Assembly: GCF_000150275.1 (NCBI RefSeq)
Contig: NW_002060958.1
Span: forward strand, 876,272-940,271
Reading direction: 5' to 3'
DNA length: 64,000 nt
From: Trichoplax adhaerens
Lineage: Eukaryota > Placozoa > Uniplacotomia > Trichoplacea > Trichoplacidae
The position numbers were made by a program, and so were the translations under genes. Positions 13,401-24,732 of the stretch are shown in pieces. The notes under the pieces are model-generated. The model was not told the DNA's origin. It saw only the letters and a program-made list of their open reading frames with translations, and searched no databases. Position 1 is the first letter of the stretch, and the number at the start of each line of letters is the position of its first letter.

Positions 13401-14219
13401 GATTTAAAATAGGTTAGAAACACAGTATCTCTTAAAGTTGCAAACTGCAGCAAGAGTGTTTTAGAAAGTATTGAAATAGGGCTTATTTCTACAAATAGTA
13501 AATGTCAATATTACGTTATGATTCCCTTGCAGGGTAGATAAAAAAATAGATTAGGAATACAACATCTTCGGTTTCTTTAAGCTACAAAAACAATAAGAGT
13601 AGTTTGGAAAGTATTGAAGTATGAATTTATTTCTACAAATAATAAATGTCAATATTACGCAGTGATTCCTTTGCGGGGTAGATTAGAAAATAGATTAAAA
13701 ATACGACATCTCTAGTTTCTTAAAGCTGCAACAGCAACGAGAGTAATTTGGAAAGTATTGAAATATTTCTACAAATAGTAAGTTTTAGCAATGCACTGTA
13801 AATCTTTCACAGGGTAAATTAAAGATCTACATCATCTAGAAATAAGTAATAGACTACTGCTAAATCTTTCGGGAAAATTATAGCAGACAAGCGCTCACGT
13901 CTATACCGGCTAGCAATTGATTTTAATGCCTTACCTATCGTCAACTCCTTCCTAGACTACTATAATTAAACAAGCATCTTCATTTAAAGTTACACCAAAA
14001 TTGATTTAATGCATTGGGAAAACTCATAATTTATAATTAGCGTAGTAAACTGTTAAAGTTTCTCGTGGTGATTCTAACAAATCCATCATTACAATAATAA
14101 AGAAAGACTTTTATAGCTTCTAACCTTGTTGAGATGCAAATTTCGCGTTGATTATTTTAGCAGCATAGTTTGTATTGTCTTGAGGATGTTGGCATTGATA
14201 AACTTCACTAAATGCACCC
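10436..14219 (-). CDS. CaMKII-like serine/threonine protein kinase (5' and 3' ends not found)
   Basis: Eleven phase-consistent exons with GT-AG borders: 14125-14219, 13042-13101, 12706-12760, 12486-12551, 12075-12147, 11749-11851, 11309-11392, 11128-11222, 10969-11010, 10772-10852, 10436-10519 (279 codons). The spliced product aligns almost without gaps to CaMKII from the glycine loop (GAFSEV) through the ATP lysine (YAAKIIN), ARICR-like helix, GELF, HRDIKPKN, DFG ([11 protein letters not shown]), [15 protein letters not shown] and the HPFI end of the C-lobe into the autoregulatory segment. Expected ATP-dependent kinase activity follows from intact K, HRD, N and DFG. Oddities: GTPGYLSPE is GTLKYLSPE; NPxKR is NMRTR; the autophosphorylation box RQET reads QQYT, so the -3 arginine is gone. 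A possible last exon is 10343-10384 (13 codons and stop). The first exon and an association domain were not located. The 14124-13102 intron carries a minisatellite. Confidence 0.9.
10670..10695. repeat. (TA)n microsatellite
   Basis: A run of about 12 TA dinucleotides in the intron between the last two well-supported kinase exons. Confidence 0.9.
13396..13830. repeat. Intronic minisatellite, about three ~143-bp units
   Basis: Three diverged tandem units lie inside the first identified intron of the CaMKII-like gene. Each has an AAATAGATTA-like start, an ACATCT/CTTTAAGCT segment, GGAAAGTATTGAA and ATTTCTACAAATA. The third is shorter. The unit is not seen in the other introns of the window. Confidence 0.8.
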
Positions 14220-17200
14220 CTACACGTATGTTTATTGAATTAAAATCAGCTGATAAAATGATATATGCGTCTATTGAAGTAGGAATGATCATTTTCTATC
14301 TACTTGTCCATGGGGTTATGGTAATATACAGAAGAAATGAACTCTTAATATTCAATCTTAATACCTCTATAGTTTAGCTAGTATAAAATTACTCCACCAT
14401 TACTTTAATATCAATCGTGATTGGATTTACACCATTTTTAATTATACTGTTGTTGAAAAGTATAACACTGTCTAATTGATTAAGGTAGGCTTGGACGATG
14501 ATTTAGAACCGATCATTATTTGCGATCTAAATGCCATAATAATCCGTGAGTTATCAGGCCTTTCTGCAGAAGCGAATGCTATCGTAAAACAAGACTGCAA
14601 CGATAGATAATCAGTTTGGAAATGATAATGTATAAAAATTTGGATACACTTTAAGAATATAAAACTGAAAGTAAATATACTGAATAATATTGAAGATATG
14701 TAACGTTGTTACAGTATCATTTTCAATTACGGGTTAATAGTACAAAATAAAAATTCTAAAAGGCATTCATTTGCAAGGAGTTTATCGAGCATAGATAATT
14801 TTGTTTATACTATATCAATGAAGGATAGAGACTAGCCTACTCTAAGAAAAAAGAGATGTTAATTGGTAGTTAATACTATAAAATAGCCGATAGATAGTTT
14901 TGTTTTCATTATTCATTGCAAGTAAAGAAGTAGATTAACTATCGAGGAAAGTCAATATAATTTTACAAACATGTTTTGCAATGGATGATGTATTGTGTCT
15001 GATTTTGCTATTAATGATAAACGAATGTTTTGACTATTACGATTTGAAGTTGAGTCGATTTATCATCCGATAACTTTCAACTATCTTCGTAGTAAACGAT
15101 ACCTTCCAATTTTATCCTTGAATTGATACATATTCTAACGGTTAATAGCCAATCCAAGATTAAGTTTACTCATCAGCCATGGTAATAAATTTAACACACC
15201 TGCATGAGAATCAACAATTTAATGACGATCGTTTCTTCTCATTACGATGATTCCTTTTCTTTGCAAGTTTATCTAGTTATAATCACGTGAATTAGTTCAA
15301 ATATTAAATCCGGTCATAAGACTATTTTAAATGTTTAGCTGAACAAAAGATTGATTACTAGACTAGATAATAGTAGGCAACAATAATTAAGTTGATACAC
15401 TAGCAGACTTTATATCTAGACAATACAATAATATTATCTAATACGATGCATTGTCTCTCTTAAGGTGGCATGTTATCAAATCGAATAAATTGTTTTCTTT
15501 TATATTAATACATCTTTGTGATGAAACTGTTAAAATTTCTCTACTGATAAATAATCTATAATCATGGACTATTTTAATCATTTCCAGGTAATATTTTGTG
15601 TAAAATAAGATGCAATGCGATTACAGCTATCGATAAAAATGATGGCATCATGAATAATCAGTAAAATTCGATTCTATCTTTTAGGAGATAAGATAAATAC
15701 GAGTAGCCTTAGTACAGTTTAGATATTTATCTTGTAATTTTATTGATCAAGATTGTTTATTTATTGGATGTATCATACAGCGGAATGGATGTTTTGTTTA
15801 TCGTGGAGATTTTGACGTATTATGCGTGGTATAGATTGCACTTCAAGTTAATCAACGTATTTCTATTATTTTATTCGGAGATGAATACTGCCACCTTATG
15901 CTAAAGAAATTACTATCGTTAGTAGACACTTTAATTCATTTATGAATTACGTTCTTTATAAAGCAGAGGCACACTGATTTGTTCCATCGATATTCTGCTT
16001 ATATTGTAGTGTAGTGATCATCGGTTAAGAAAATGTGATAGAGTAATATCATTAGAATTAAAAAAATTGTGTTAACAAAATAATCCTGTATTTTAGAAGA
16101 TGATATACTATAAATATCGTCCAATCCGGTGAGGTTTTATTCTATTTCATAATTATTGATAAACAATTATTTATCTGCTAAATTGATCAAGCACCGGATG
16201 GATATTTGTTCATGGTGATGGTTTTAATACAGTTTAATTGCGAGAAGAGAAGAGCATTGGCATCGTATTACCAGGGGATGATTGTTATTATTACCGTTTG
16301 CTAAGAGTAGAGGCTCAATTTTTATAAGAACTTTCGCTAATAGCGGCACACTTTCACGTAGGGAGAGGCTGCTTTTATGTTACACTGATGTATAACAGTT
16401 TACTACTTGTCGCATTTTAATAACTGACCTATCGTGGATTCATAAGAACTAAGTAATAGGACAACAGTACTAAATTTGTACACTATTTCAGTGGATGACA
16501 ATATCATCAAATCTAATTGATTGTCAAAATGCAGATTTTACCGTAATTTGTTATGGCAACGCTATTGACTACTGGATCTATTCGATTTTCTTTCTTGGTT
16601 AGTGCTATTAACTCGCTATTACTAATTTATCGGAAGTGGATAGTTAAAATCATTTGGCGTTACACCCATACGTCTACAGTATATGAATATTACCATAATC
16701 AATAAGACAATTCTGGTGAAGAGAAGAACAGATTGTTATTTCTGATTTTATTACTAAGTGGATAATTCTGGTGAAGAGAAGAATAACTTTTAAGTTTTAT
16801 AACATTGACGTACCGAATTAATTAATACTGAGCCTAGATCAAAACTCATTTAATGAATTAGACTCGCTAGAGTAATTTAGTATACAGAATTCTTATGACG
16901 CAATGCTGTATTTCCATCTTTTTTTCCAATATAACTAAAGTAATGGTCATTCTACTCCTACTGTACGTATGTTGACTAGAATTTATGCTCATTATATAGC
17001 GGACGGCTTCAATCCAGCGCAAATGTTGAATTTTTACAATTGGTGAGGTCATGGATAGACACCGAGATGAATAAAAACTGTCGACTTTTGTATCTAGAAT
17101 GACTAGAAATAATCATGAGCCATGCTTAATGGCTATTACTGTAATTCAAAGTATATACTGTATCCAAGTCACTGCCAGGTTGTGCTTATTATTTAAAAGT

Positions 17201-17420
17201 ATCCTGAAGTTTGCTTAATGGCTTTTACTGTAACTCATGCAGATAGATCTGTTTAAGAATGCATAAGTCAATGTATTATTTTTATCAACGATTACATAAG
17301 GTAGTCCATTTCATAGTAATCCCGTCAAATCGTCCATTTTATATTTAGAATGACACCAAAGGCAGATGTAGCAGAAAATTTAGGGACAAAATAGTTTAAT
17401 TTAGGGCATGATCATTGACC
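14220..17420. other. Gene-poor stretch upstream of the kinase
   Basis: The missing 5' exon(s) of the CaMKII-like kinase should lie here, since the first exon found starts in the glycine loop with an acceptor before it. I could not identify it. No other family was recognised. A ~20-bp duplicate (AATTCTGGTGAAGAGAAGAA) occurs at about 16709 and 16764, and a GCTTAATGGC-led duplicate about 110 bp apart near 17130 and 17213. Confidence 0.4.
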
Positions 17421-17427
17421 CATTGCA

Positions 17428-17579
17428 TTTGCAGAGTTATACAGTATGATGAAATACTTTGGTATATACTCGTATCTATATATATATATTGAAAAGTGTT
17501 ACATGCACTTACTAACATATACAGTAATTTATCAGGATATATATACCAAAGTGTTTCATTATACTGTATGACTGCAAAG
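17428..17579. mobile_element. Inverted-repeat element, MITE-like
   Basis: About 150 bp flanked by long inverted arms. The left arm (17428-17468) begins TTTGCAG and runs through ATACAGTATGATGAAA to CTTTGGTATATA. The right arm (17539-17579) is its near-perfect reverse complement ending CTGCAAA. The loop of about 70 bp is AT-rich. There is no internal ORF. This shape is typical of a non-autonomous terminal-inverted-repeat element or a long hairpin RNA locus. No clear target-site duplication was seen. Confidence 0.6.
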
Positions 17580-17619
17580 GGACTAAAGCAAGTTGGTTTT
17601 ATTTCTCTATAGTGAATAA

Positions 17620-17725
17620 TCTTTTTAATATATAATATATATCTATATATGAGTATATCACTTATATATCTATATGCGCGTATATATTATGGATACTATA
17701 TTATATACGACGAGTATATATATAA
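17620..17725. repeat. AT-rich simple sequence (TATA/ATAT tracts)
   Basis: Irregular TATATA tracts of about 100 bp, with no coding content, right after the inverted-repeat element. Confidence 0.7.
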
Positions 17726-17739
17726 TTAACCTTGGTTTT

Positions 17740-19840
17740 AATGATTCTAGTCCAACGTCTATAATATGATCATTGATTGAGGCACTATGGACTTGTTACA
17801 ATTTCCTCTTATTTCGTCTAGCCATATTAGAACAGTATATTGCTTACTGTATACTATCGCACGCGAAGTATAACGAGCGAGGGATCTAGTCGTACTTATT
17901 AAAAGTCCCTGGTCAGACAACTACCTCTATCTCAGGGACTTGTAATAAAGAACAAATTGTGAAAAGTTTCAGACCTCGACGCTTACTATATGTTAACATA
18001 CTGTAGAGGACAGCATTATCCGACCTTGGACTCCCCCCTACTGGACTATATTGGGTTTTTCTACTTAACGGTAGTGTGGTCCTTTAAGTGACTTGCTGGT
18101 CCTGAACTGGACCATATGACGTCATGATTCACAGTACTTATCACTGTACTTACAGTGCTGACCAATACTGTAGACGGTAGATGACGTTACCATCGCGGTA
18201 TGACGTAGACGTCGACAGCAAATTCAAATCTTGAGCCTCCATTTTAACGCCATCGATTTGTTCAAGAGTGGATATTATTGCCTTTTCCTGGCTGATTCGA
18301 CAGCATTTTCCTCCTTTTTCCTTGATGATTATGTTGTTGACTTGTTATTTCTACTAGTAGTCGTGTTAGATTGCTATTTTTACTGGTAAGACCATCGGAC
18401 TCGATCGATTCAACATGGGTTCCTTTATCGGAATACTCAAGGTAAGTCCGTGCTGAGATTAACGGTTGCGTCCAGTCATGATCCATGCTGGATAATGAAT
18501 TAATCCATCAGCATTATTATTCCATCCACTTTCCATTTAATCTTGATACCTTGATGATGTATGTATAGCAAGATGTCTTGTGAGTGCTTTAGAAAGTACA
18601 ATTGACCCATATGCTTGTCTGCGATGATAATGGAAAGAGACGAGAATTGTGGTCGAGATTCTCTTTGACTCCCTTTTAGTCAACACTTGACTCATTAGAC
18701 CATTGCGATTGCACCTTGCTGGAAATCGGTAAACGACTTACTAGCTATTGATGCAAGGATATCCAATTAACCCTTAGTACCTTGGATTGGTATTGGGACT
18801 TGTTTTCACGATGGCGATTGTACCTCGCTTGAATGGGTAGATTACTTTTGGATGGATGCTATAGATATTCTAAGCTTGACCCTTCATTCATGAAGAATGC
18901 CTTGCATTCGTCTTCGACTCTATCTAGCCTACTGCAGTGGAGAAAATGGCCTACGACATGGACTGTCTCCAATGGATTGATAGAGCATGATAACCAAGGC
19001 TTTAAAAATGACCACCATTTTAGTCATCATCCTATTTCACCTGCTATCGTTGCAGCCGTATCCCTTCCACACCAATGGTTGCTTCAATAACTGTGTTAGT
19101 TTAGCGTTGATCGTTATTCTGAGCATTCCATAATATCAATCCTTTTAAATCCATTTCGGAATAGATTGAATGCCTCTACTAGGCTAAGGTAAACCGTTTT
19201 GGAATAAGAGTGCAAACCACAAATTGAAAACGTCATTGAAATAATTCCAATTTCAATCATCATTCAATTTAATTTTACCATCTCTGGTTCAATAAAATGG
19301 CAACTGTATCGCTTTCATCGATGATTGCTTGAATCGTTGTACTGTATATTGAACCTTTTACGGGATGGATATCTTTCCCTCGCCTTCAACGAATTCAATC
19401 ATCTTCAATCTATTTTTGAGTCGATAAAATGAGTTATAAGACTTTTGCATGAGTACATGATCTAAAATAATACAACCTATGGATCGAAACCACGAATGAA
19501 ATAGGCCCAATTTGAAAATGAAAAGGCTAAATCTTTCATCCCTTGTTCAACATAATCGCAGTAATACAATTTGCTAGCAAATTCATTTTTAATGAACTTG
19601 ATGGACATATCTTAATAGACGACGAATACTTTTCCACTAGTATCTTGGATCATATTGAAATACAGCTACCATAATGATCAGTGAATTGGTTAAAAAATTC
19701 GTAAATTCAACATACAACACAACCATAACCATAATATACTTTTACGTCTTGACCTATCGTACGCATAGGAGTATTCTCGAATATTGTATCATCTGATCTA
19801 CTATGTACATGTCTCATTATGTGAGGATCATCTAATAATT
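17740..19840. other. Gene-poor, slightly GC-richer stretch upstream of LNPK
   Basis: Base composition is less AT-rich than the flanks and resembles 29.5-34.3 kb, with scattered ACTGTA/TACAGT motifs near 17.83 and 18.13-18.18 kb. Open frames here (18262-18486 minus, 18833-19090 plus) show no recognisable domain or splice structure. The last few hundred bases should contain the LNPK promoter. Confidence 0.4.
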
Positions 19841-19841
19841 A

Positions 19842-22800
19842 ATGTTGTCTTTATTTTCTATCTTTGTAATTTCATCGATACGCTTCTCTCAGAAAAACAA
19901 ATCGTCCAAAGAGATTCTGGAAGATATTGAGGAGGTAAGTCGTATTACTACCGTCGATCTTAACCATTCGATAATTATGGATATAGTCAAGGTTAACGTA
20001 GCATGATATCGTAATATCCTTTCAATAACAGTTTCATAACATTAATGTTATGCCCTAGTCAATAGTAGTATCAAAGTCCGTTATAGTTTCCTACCCTACC
20101 GCAAAACTACGCTATTGATCTACGCTACGTTATTAACCAAAGTCGAGATATCATCCAATGTCTTATTGGAGGATATGCAATCTCAAAGTCTCTCTTTTTA
20201 CTATTGGATGATAACGAATCGTTCAAAACTTGAGTCTTGATGAAAATAGTACTTGCTTTCGCTACATGACGAGAATCATCAACGAAATCTGTAAATATTG
20301 AAATAGTGATACACAATTTTTCTATAATTGAACTTTAACTGTAACAACAGCAAGGTAACAATCATGCAGTTCATTACTCAGAATTTTCCTAATCAATCAC
20401 CAATCGCTACACTCACAATTATCACCCATCCAAAATATTTAATTATAACCAACATTGCATCGATAATTAATGAACAAATTGTAATAATCTAATCCTATCG
20501 TTATCATTGTTCCATATATTATTTAGAAAATTAAAAATAATGAATCTACGAAACGCCTTTACGATCATCGCTTGAAAAATGTCACTTTCGATTTAGTGGC
20601 AGTAGTCCTTCCTTTATATATTACAAGCTTGATTGGATATTACTACCTTTATCTACCGGAACAAACTCCAGATAAAATCATTTATTCTCTACCTTTCGCC
20701 GTTGTTCCATTCGGGTAAGCAAAACAACAACTTATACATTACTACAGTAGGGCAAGCATTGGATAACGAAGCAATGTTCCGCAAACTTTACGTTTATGTA
20801 GAGACTGATTATACTGTAGCTAGTTCATGCTAACTTTTCTTATGATTACCATTTTAAAGTTACTGTTATTCAGTTGTACTTACCTACGAAAAAATAGCTA
20901 GATAATTATATTGCAGATACGGCTTACTGCAAGTTACTTGCAATTGAATTGCTTGATTAAGATCACTATAGTGCTTATGAATCATAGTTATAAAGATCTA
21001 CTATACGCAAGTGTTCTTTTTTGAATCCACATTATGTATAGGGCTTATGGCATTAAAAAATTCCTTGAATACTGGTATAAAAAAGCTATTGGTAAATCAA
21101 GTAAGTGAAATTGTCGCCTAAACTAAATACGTCTCAGTCACAGTTAATAGAACTCTCTCCATTTCGATATAATGTGTAGTTCTTTCATGAAATAATTTAA
21201 AAAGCTTATCTATTCTATATGTACCTTCTAGTAGCAGGCAATAATACTTTACTGTTGACATCAGCATAATTTTACACCTTTATTTATCTATTCTAGACCT
21301 TACACTAAGAGAATTGCAAGATAGCAAAAAGAAAGTGGTAATGCTGCAATTTGCTAAAAATCTTATCGAGCTAATCCTTGCCAAATCATATCTCGATTAT
21401 TGTACTAAAGCTACAGTTAGATTTCTCACCGAAATGCTCTATATCCTATTAAATTTTTACAGTACAACATAATGAGTGACTGCTTACAATATCTCTATTC
21501 ATCACTGTAGTTAGAAGAAGTAATGGAAAAGGAGACCTACAAAACTGCTAAAGAAATATTAGAACGATTCGATCCCGCCTCTAAAAAATTACAGGTATGC
21601 CCATAGTATATTTAGTCAAAGTTGCAATGCTTAAAAATTGCCTTACGGTTTCAAAATTAAATAAAATTTTGTGTTTACTTCCTAGATGTTTAATCAAGAA
21701 GCTAATAATACAGGTACTACACTGGCTACTAAATAGACATTCAATTGTTTTATTTAACTTTGACTTTCATGCTCTTATATCGTCAGCAATAGATAAACTT
21801 TGTTGCAATAATTTCTTATGCACCAGATATTAGACGACGAGGGAATGCCGCAACCAAAGCTAAGAAAAAGCCTGATGATGGTGCTAATAATTCAGTAGTA
21901 TTAGCCGATGTTGCGCTTAGGCAGCAACAGCAGCTGTTGTACCAGGAAAAAATTATCAAGGAGCAACATTTGAAACTTCAAAAGCAAAACGACCAAATAT
22001 CTCAAGGATCGAAACTTTTACAATCTAAAAAATCTAATGATTCTAAAAATACTACATCTACGTCTGAGAATATTGAAAGCAGCATAAACGCAGCTAATGA
22101 AGTCACTGAAACCAATAAAACTAAACAAATCACTCGGGTGAAGAGACAGTCAAACAAGCCGAAGGTGATGACGATGATTACTTACTTTTATTACCAGGTA
22201 CGTGGGTAAGAATTAATTCATTAAATCTCATAAATAGCCCACCGTAATTAAGGTGTATGTAATATTAGGTAGATAAACTGAATAATTTGACAAGTAGCCG
22301 ATTGTAGTATGTTTAAACGTTAATTACTGCCTAACTTCAGTATTGTTTACCGGTGTCTTATCTTTTTCAATAGGAACTGCTACCGATGGAAACAAAGAAC
22401 CTGTCTCATATCCAATCTTACCAAAAGATCGTAGCATGACTGATAAGGTAATTTCTTGTTTAATACGTTTTTATCTACTGTATATGGATGACTAAAAAAG
22501 GGTGTTTTTACATTTCCAACAATGCATATATTTAGATTATGGAGTATTTTGTTGGTGATGGCCCTACCAATCGATACGCTCTAATTTGTAGCAATTGTGC
22601 TGGCCACAATGGGATGGCTCTAAAGGAAGAATTCGAATACACAAGTATGAATGTAGAACCTGTAGATAGTATTACACGGGATTTATTGTAATGATAATAT
22701 AATTAACATAATACATACTTATGTCTGTTTGATCTGTTTGATGTCTATAATATAACCACCATTTTGCTGATAAATTCATCCCGACATGTAATAGCATTTA

Positions 22801-23192
22801 GATGTGCTTACTGCCGATACTTAAACCCATCACGAAAAAGAAGGCAGTCAGCACCTCCTTTAAATGTGTCACTATCAGAATCAGGTACAATAGTATGCTA
22901 TCAAATGCAATCATTATCGATAATAAAACTATGTTACATGCACGAATAGCACGGCTACTTCTGACTGATATTTTCTCAACACTTAGTACCTACGTCAACC
23001 TTGGCTAGCGATACCAAAAATACTCTTTCAACGCCTTCCTCGAAAAGGAAGGTAATCCATACGAGTACGCCCAAGGTAAAAGAAACAAAACCACCTGATG
23101 TCGGGCCGAAAGCAAGTGAATCTACGTCCTTAGCTGCTGTAACGGAAGAAAGTACAATTCGAAACGAAGATGAAAGTTCCAACGAATCATAA
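19842..23192 (+). CDS. LNPK: Lunapark (ER junction protein LNPK)
   Basis: Endoplasmic-reticulum tubule junction protein of the Lunapark family. Exons: 19842-19934, 20527-20714, 21042-21100, 21297-21337, 21511-21594, 21686-21713, 21827-22197, 22374-22447, 22536-22644, 22795-22884, 22987-23192. Seen in order: N-terminal KEILEDIEE; two membrane hairpin segments around LYITSLIGYYYLYLP and IIYSLPFAVVPFG; the family hallmark LEEVMEKETYKTAK followed by ERFDP; a Q/K-rich linker; PILPKDR; and the C4 zinc ribbon with EYFVGDGPTNRYALI, CSNC, HNGMALKEEFEY and CAYC followed by LNP. Spliced length is about 432 aa, close to vertebrate LNPK. Oddity: exon 7 changes frame; the two frames join only if a 44-nt segment (about 22102-22145) is removed or a frameshift exists. 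The start reads MLSLFS, not the myristoylated MGG of vertebrates, so a different start is possible. Confidence 0.93.
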
Positions 23193-24732
23193 TAGCCTAC
23201 TAGAAAGGGTTAAATGCTATCTATAAAAAACTGTGCTTTTCATTATTTAACAGCTAATACGAATATATCCTTATATTAGTGCCAGCTCAAGTAAAAGACT
23301 AGTAACCTTTCTGATTGTACAGTTCTTTACCAGAAAAAAAAGTAAATTTTATTATTTCTAAAATTATCACTTTCTTGCCGCTATTATTGAAATGCTACTG
23401 CTTCTGTAACATATTCGTATGATAATTGTTAAACCCTCGATAGAATTTAGCTAAGTCCTATAATGAACGTACCATAACGATATAATTGTTCTCCTAGTGG
23501 AAGTAAATTGAAATTTTTATCGGATTTATTTGATTGGGTACTTTGATCTCTTGTATTTAAGAACAACTTGGAGTTAATATATTTCACCAGATCCTTAGAA
23601 AAAATTATGCACCTTTTTTACCCATATTGTATATCAATAATACCTTATATTTCTAACCTCTGTATTAACTTATTACGTCATTAATAAATACAAGAATGAA
23701 TTTAACAATTGATTTTATGACTTTACCCAATTTCCAGCTATGTACTGTATATTCGCTAGAGCATGAAATCGCCCGTTAGATTTAAAGAATATGACGAAAC
23801 GGTTACAATCTTACAGACTATCTATAGCCACTATTTGGAAATATTTCCCAGATAAATTGTATAAATTTTAAACATTACTTTTCTTGGTTGTTTCTGATCG
23901 ATAAAGAGAAAGCCCTTTTAGTCAAGAACTGCAACGAGTTCAGGAAGCAAACAGGTTTATTACTCGAGTACTTTGATTCCATGAAACAAGAATACAATTG
24001 ATGTTCATCATTGCTCTCACAAGCTAAAATCAAGATATCCGCTTTCATTACCGGTACTTACAATTAACACCCTAAAGTTACAAGTCAGAAGATATATAGT
24101 ATATCCTATAGTAGCTGGTGTATACGATTGGCGATATTTAACATATTCGTTTACTCTCATGAATTGTATCATAATTACAAAGACATTTAAAAATTATATA
24201 TGTATGTGAGAAAAACAATGTTGCACACCTATAGAAAATAGTTCTTGTTCAGAGTTTTACATATTAGTAATAATAACAGTAAAATATCTTTAAAGTAAAT
24301 GTGCAATAGTTCAAGATGCAACCTTGATAGTGTGTATACAGTAGTATTGTTATTGGATAAATAGCTTCGTATCCTATACAACTCCAATCAGGATCATAAC
24401 TTATTCAATAGTAAATTTATGAAACTTATCAAACACCGCTATCGAAATGCAGCTAGTACTCGGATTGTTACAGTTGAGTAACAGTAGTAGCCACGCCTAA
24501 TGAAGTAAATCTGTGGTAATAATAGTAACTAAATTATTATTTGAAAAATTTCAGGAGGCAATCGAATGAAAGCATACAGAATTACGATGTTCAAATTATA
24601 ACCTTTTATTTACACCAAATTAAACTAATGCTATATTACATTATGTGCTAATTTATATCCGTAACATCTGCAATTTATCTTACATCAATGTCCTTTAATC
24701 GATTGGCATAGTGTAGTACGAAATTGTATATC
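23193..24732. other. LNPK-INO80D convergent intergenic region
   Basis: LNPK (+) and INO80D (-) converge here, so both 3' UTRs lie inside. A candidate ATTAAA signal for INO80D lies at about 24693 on the minus strand. AATAAA at about 23683 (plus) could serve LNPK. It also holds the weak plus-strand coding candidate listed separately. Confidence 0.5.
23763..24001 (+). CDS. Possible unrecognised coding exons
   Basis: I do not recognise this. Two overlapping plus-strand frames look protein-like. One starts at ATG 23763 (MKSPVRFKEYDETVTILQ) and stops after about 30 codons. Another opens near 23828 and runs to a TGA near 24001, ending in LLLEYFDSMKQEYN. A candidate donor near 23857 and acceptor near 23921 allow other joins. 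Composition is lysine/glutamate-rich and helical. It may be a small gene or the 3' end of one, or chance. Confidence 0.2.

Noticed and set aside
14126-14377. 83-codon plus-strand frame
   Set aside because: It is antisense to the kinase N-lobe exon at 14125-14219.
18262-19090. Open frames upstream of LNPK (74 aa minus, 85 aa plus)
   Set aside because: No domain, no credible splice partners, low similarity to anything recognised. Consistent with chance in a less AT-rich stretch.
21597-21833. 78-codon plus-strand frame inside LNPK
   Set aside because: It spans LNPK introns and a different frame of the small exon 21686-21713. Family alignment supports the spliced reading.
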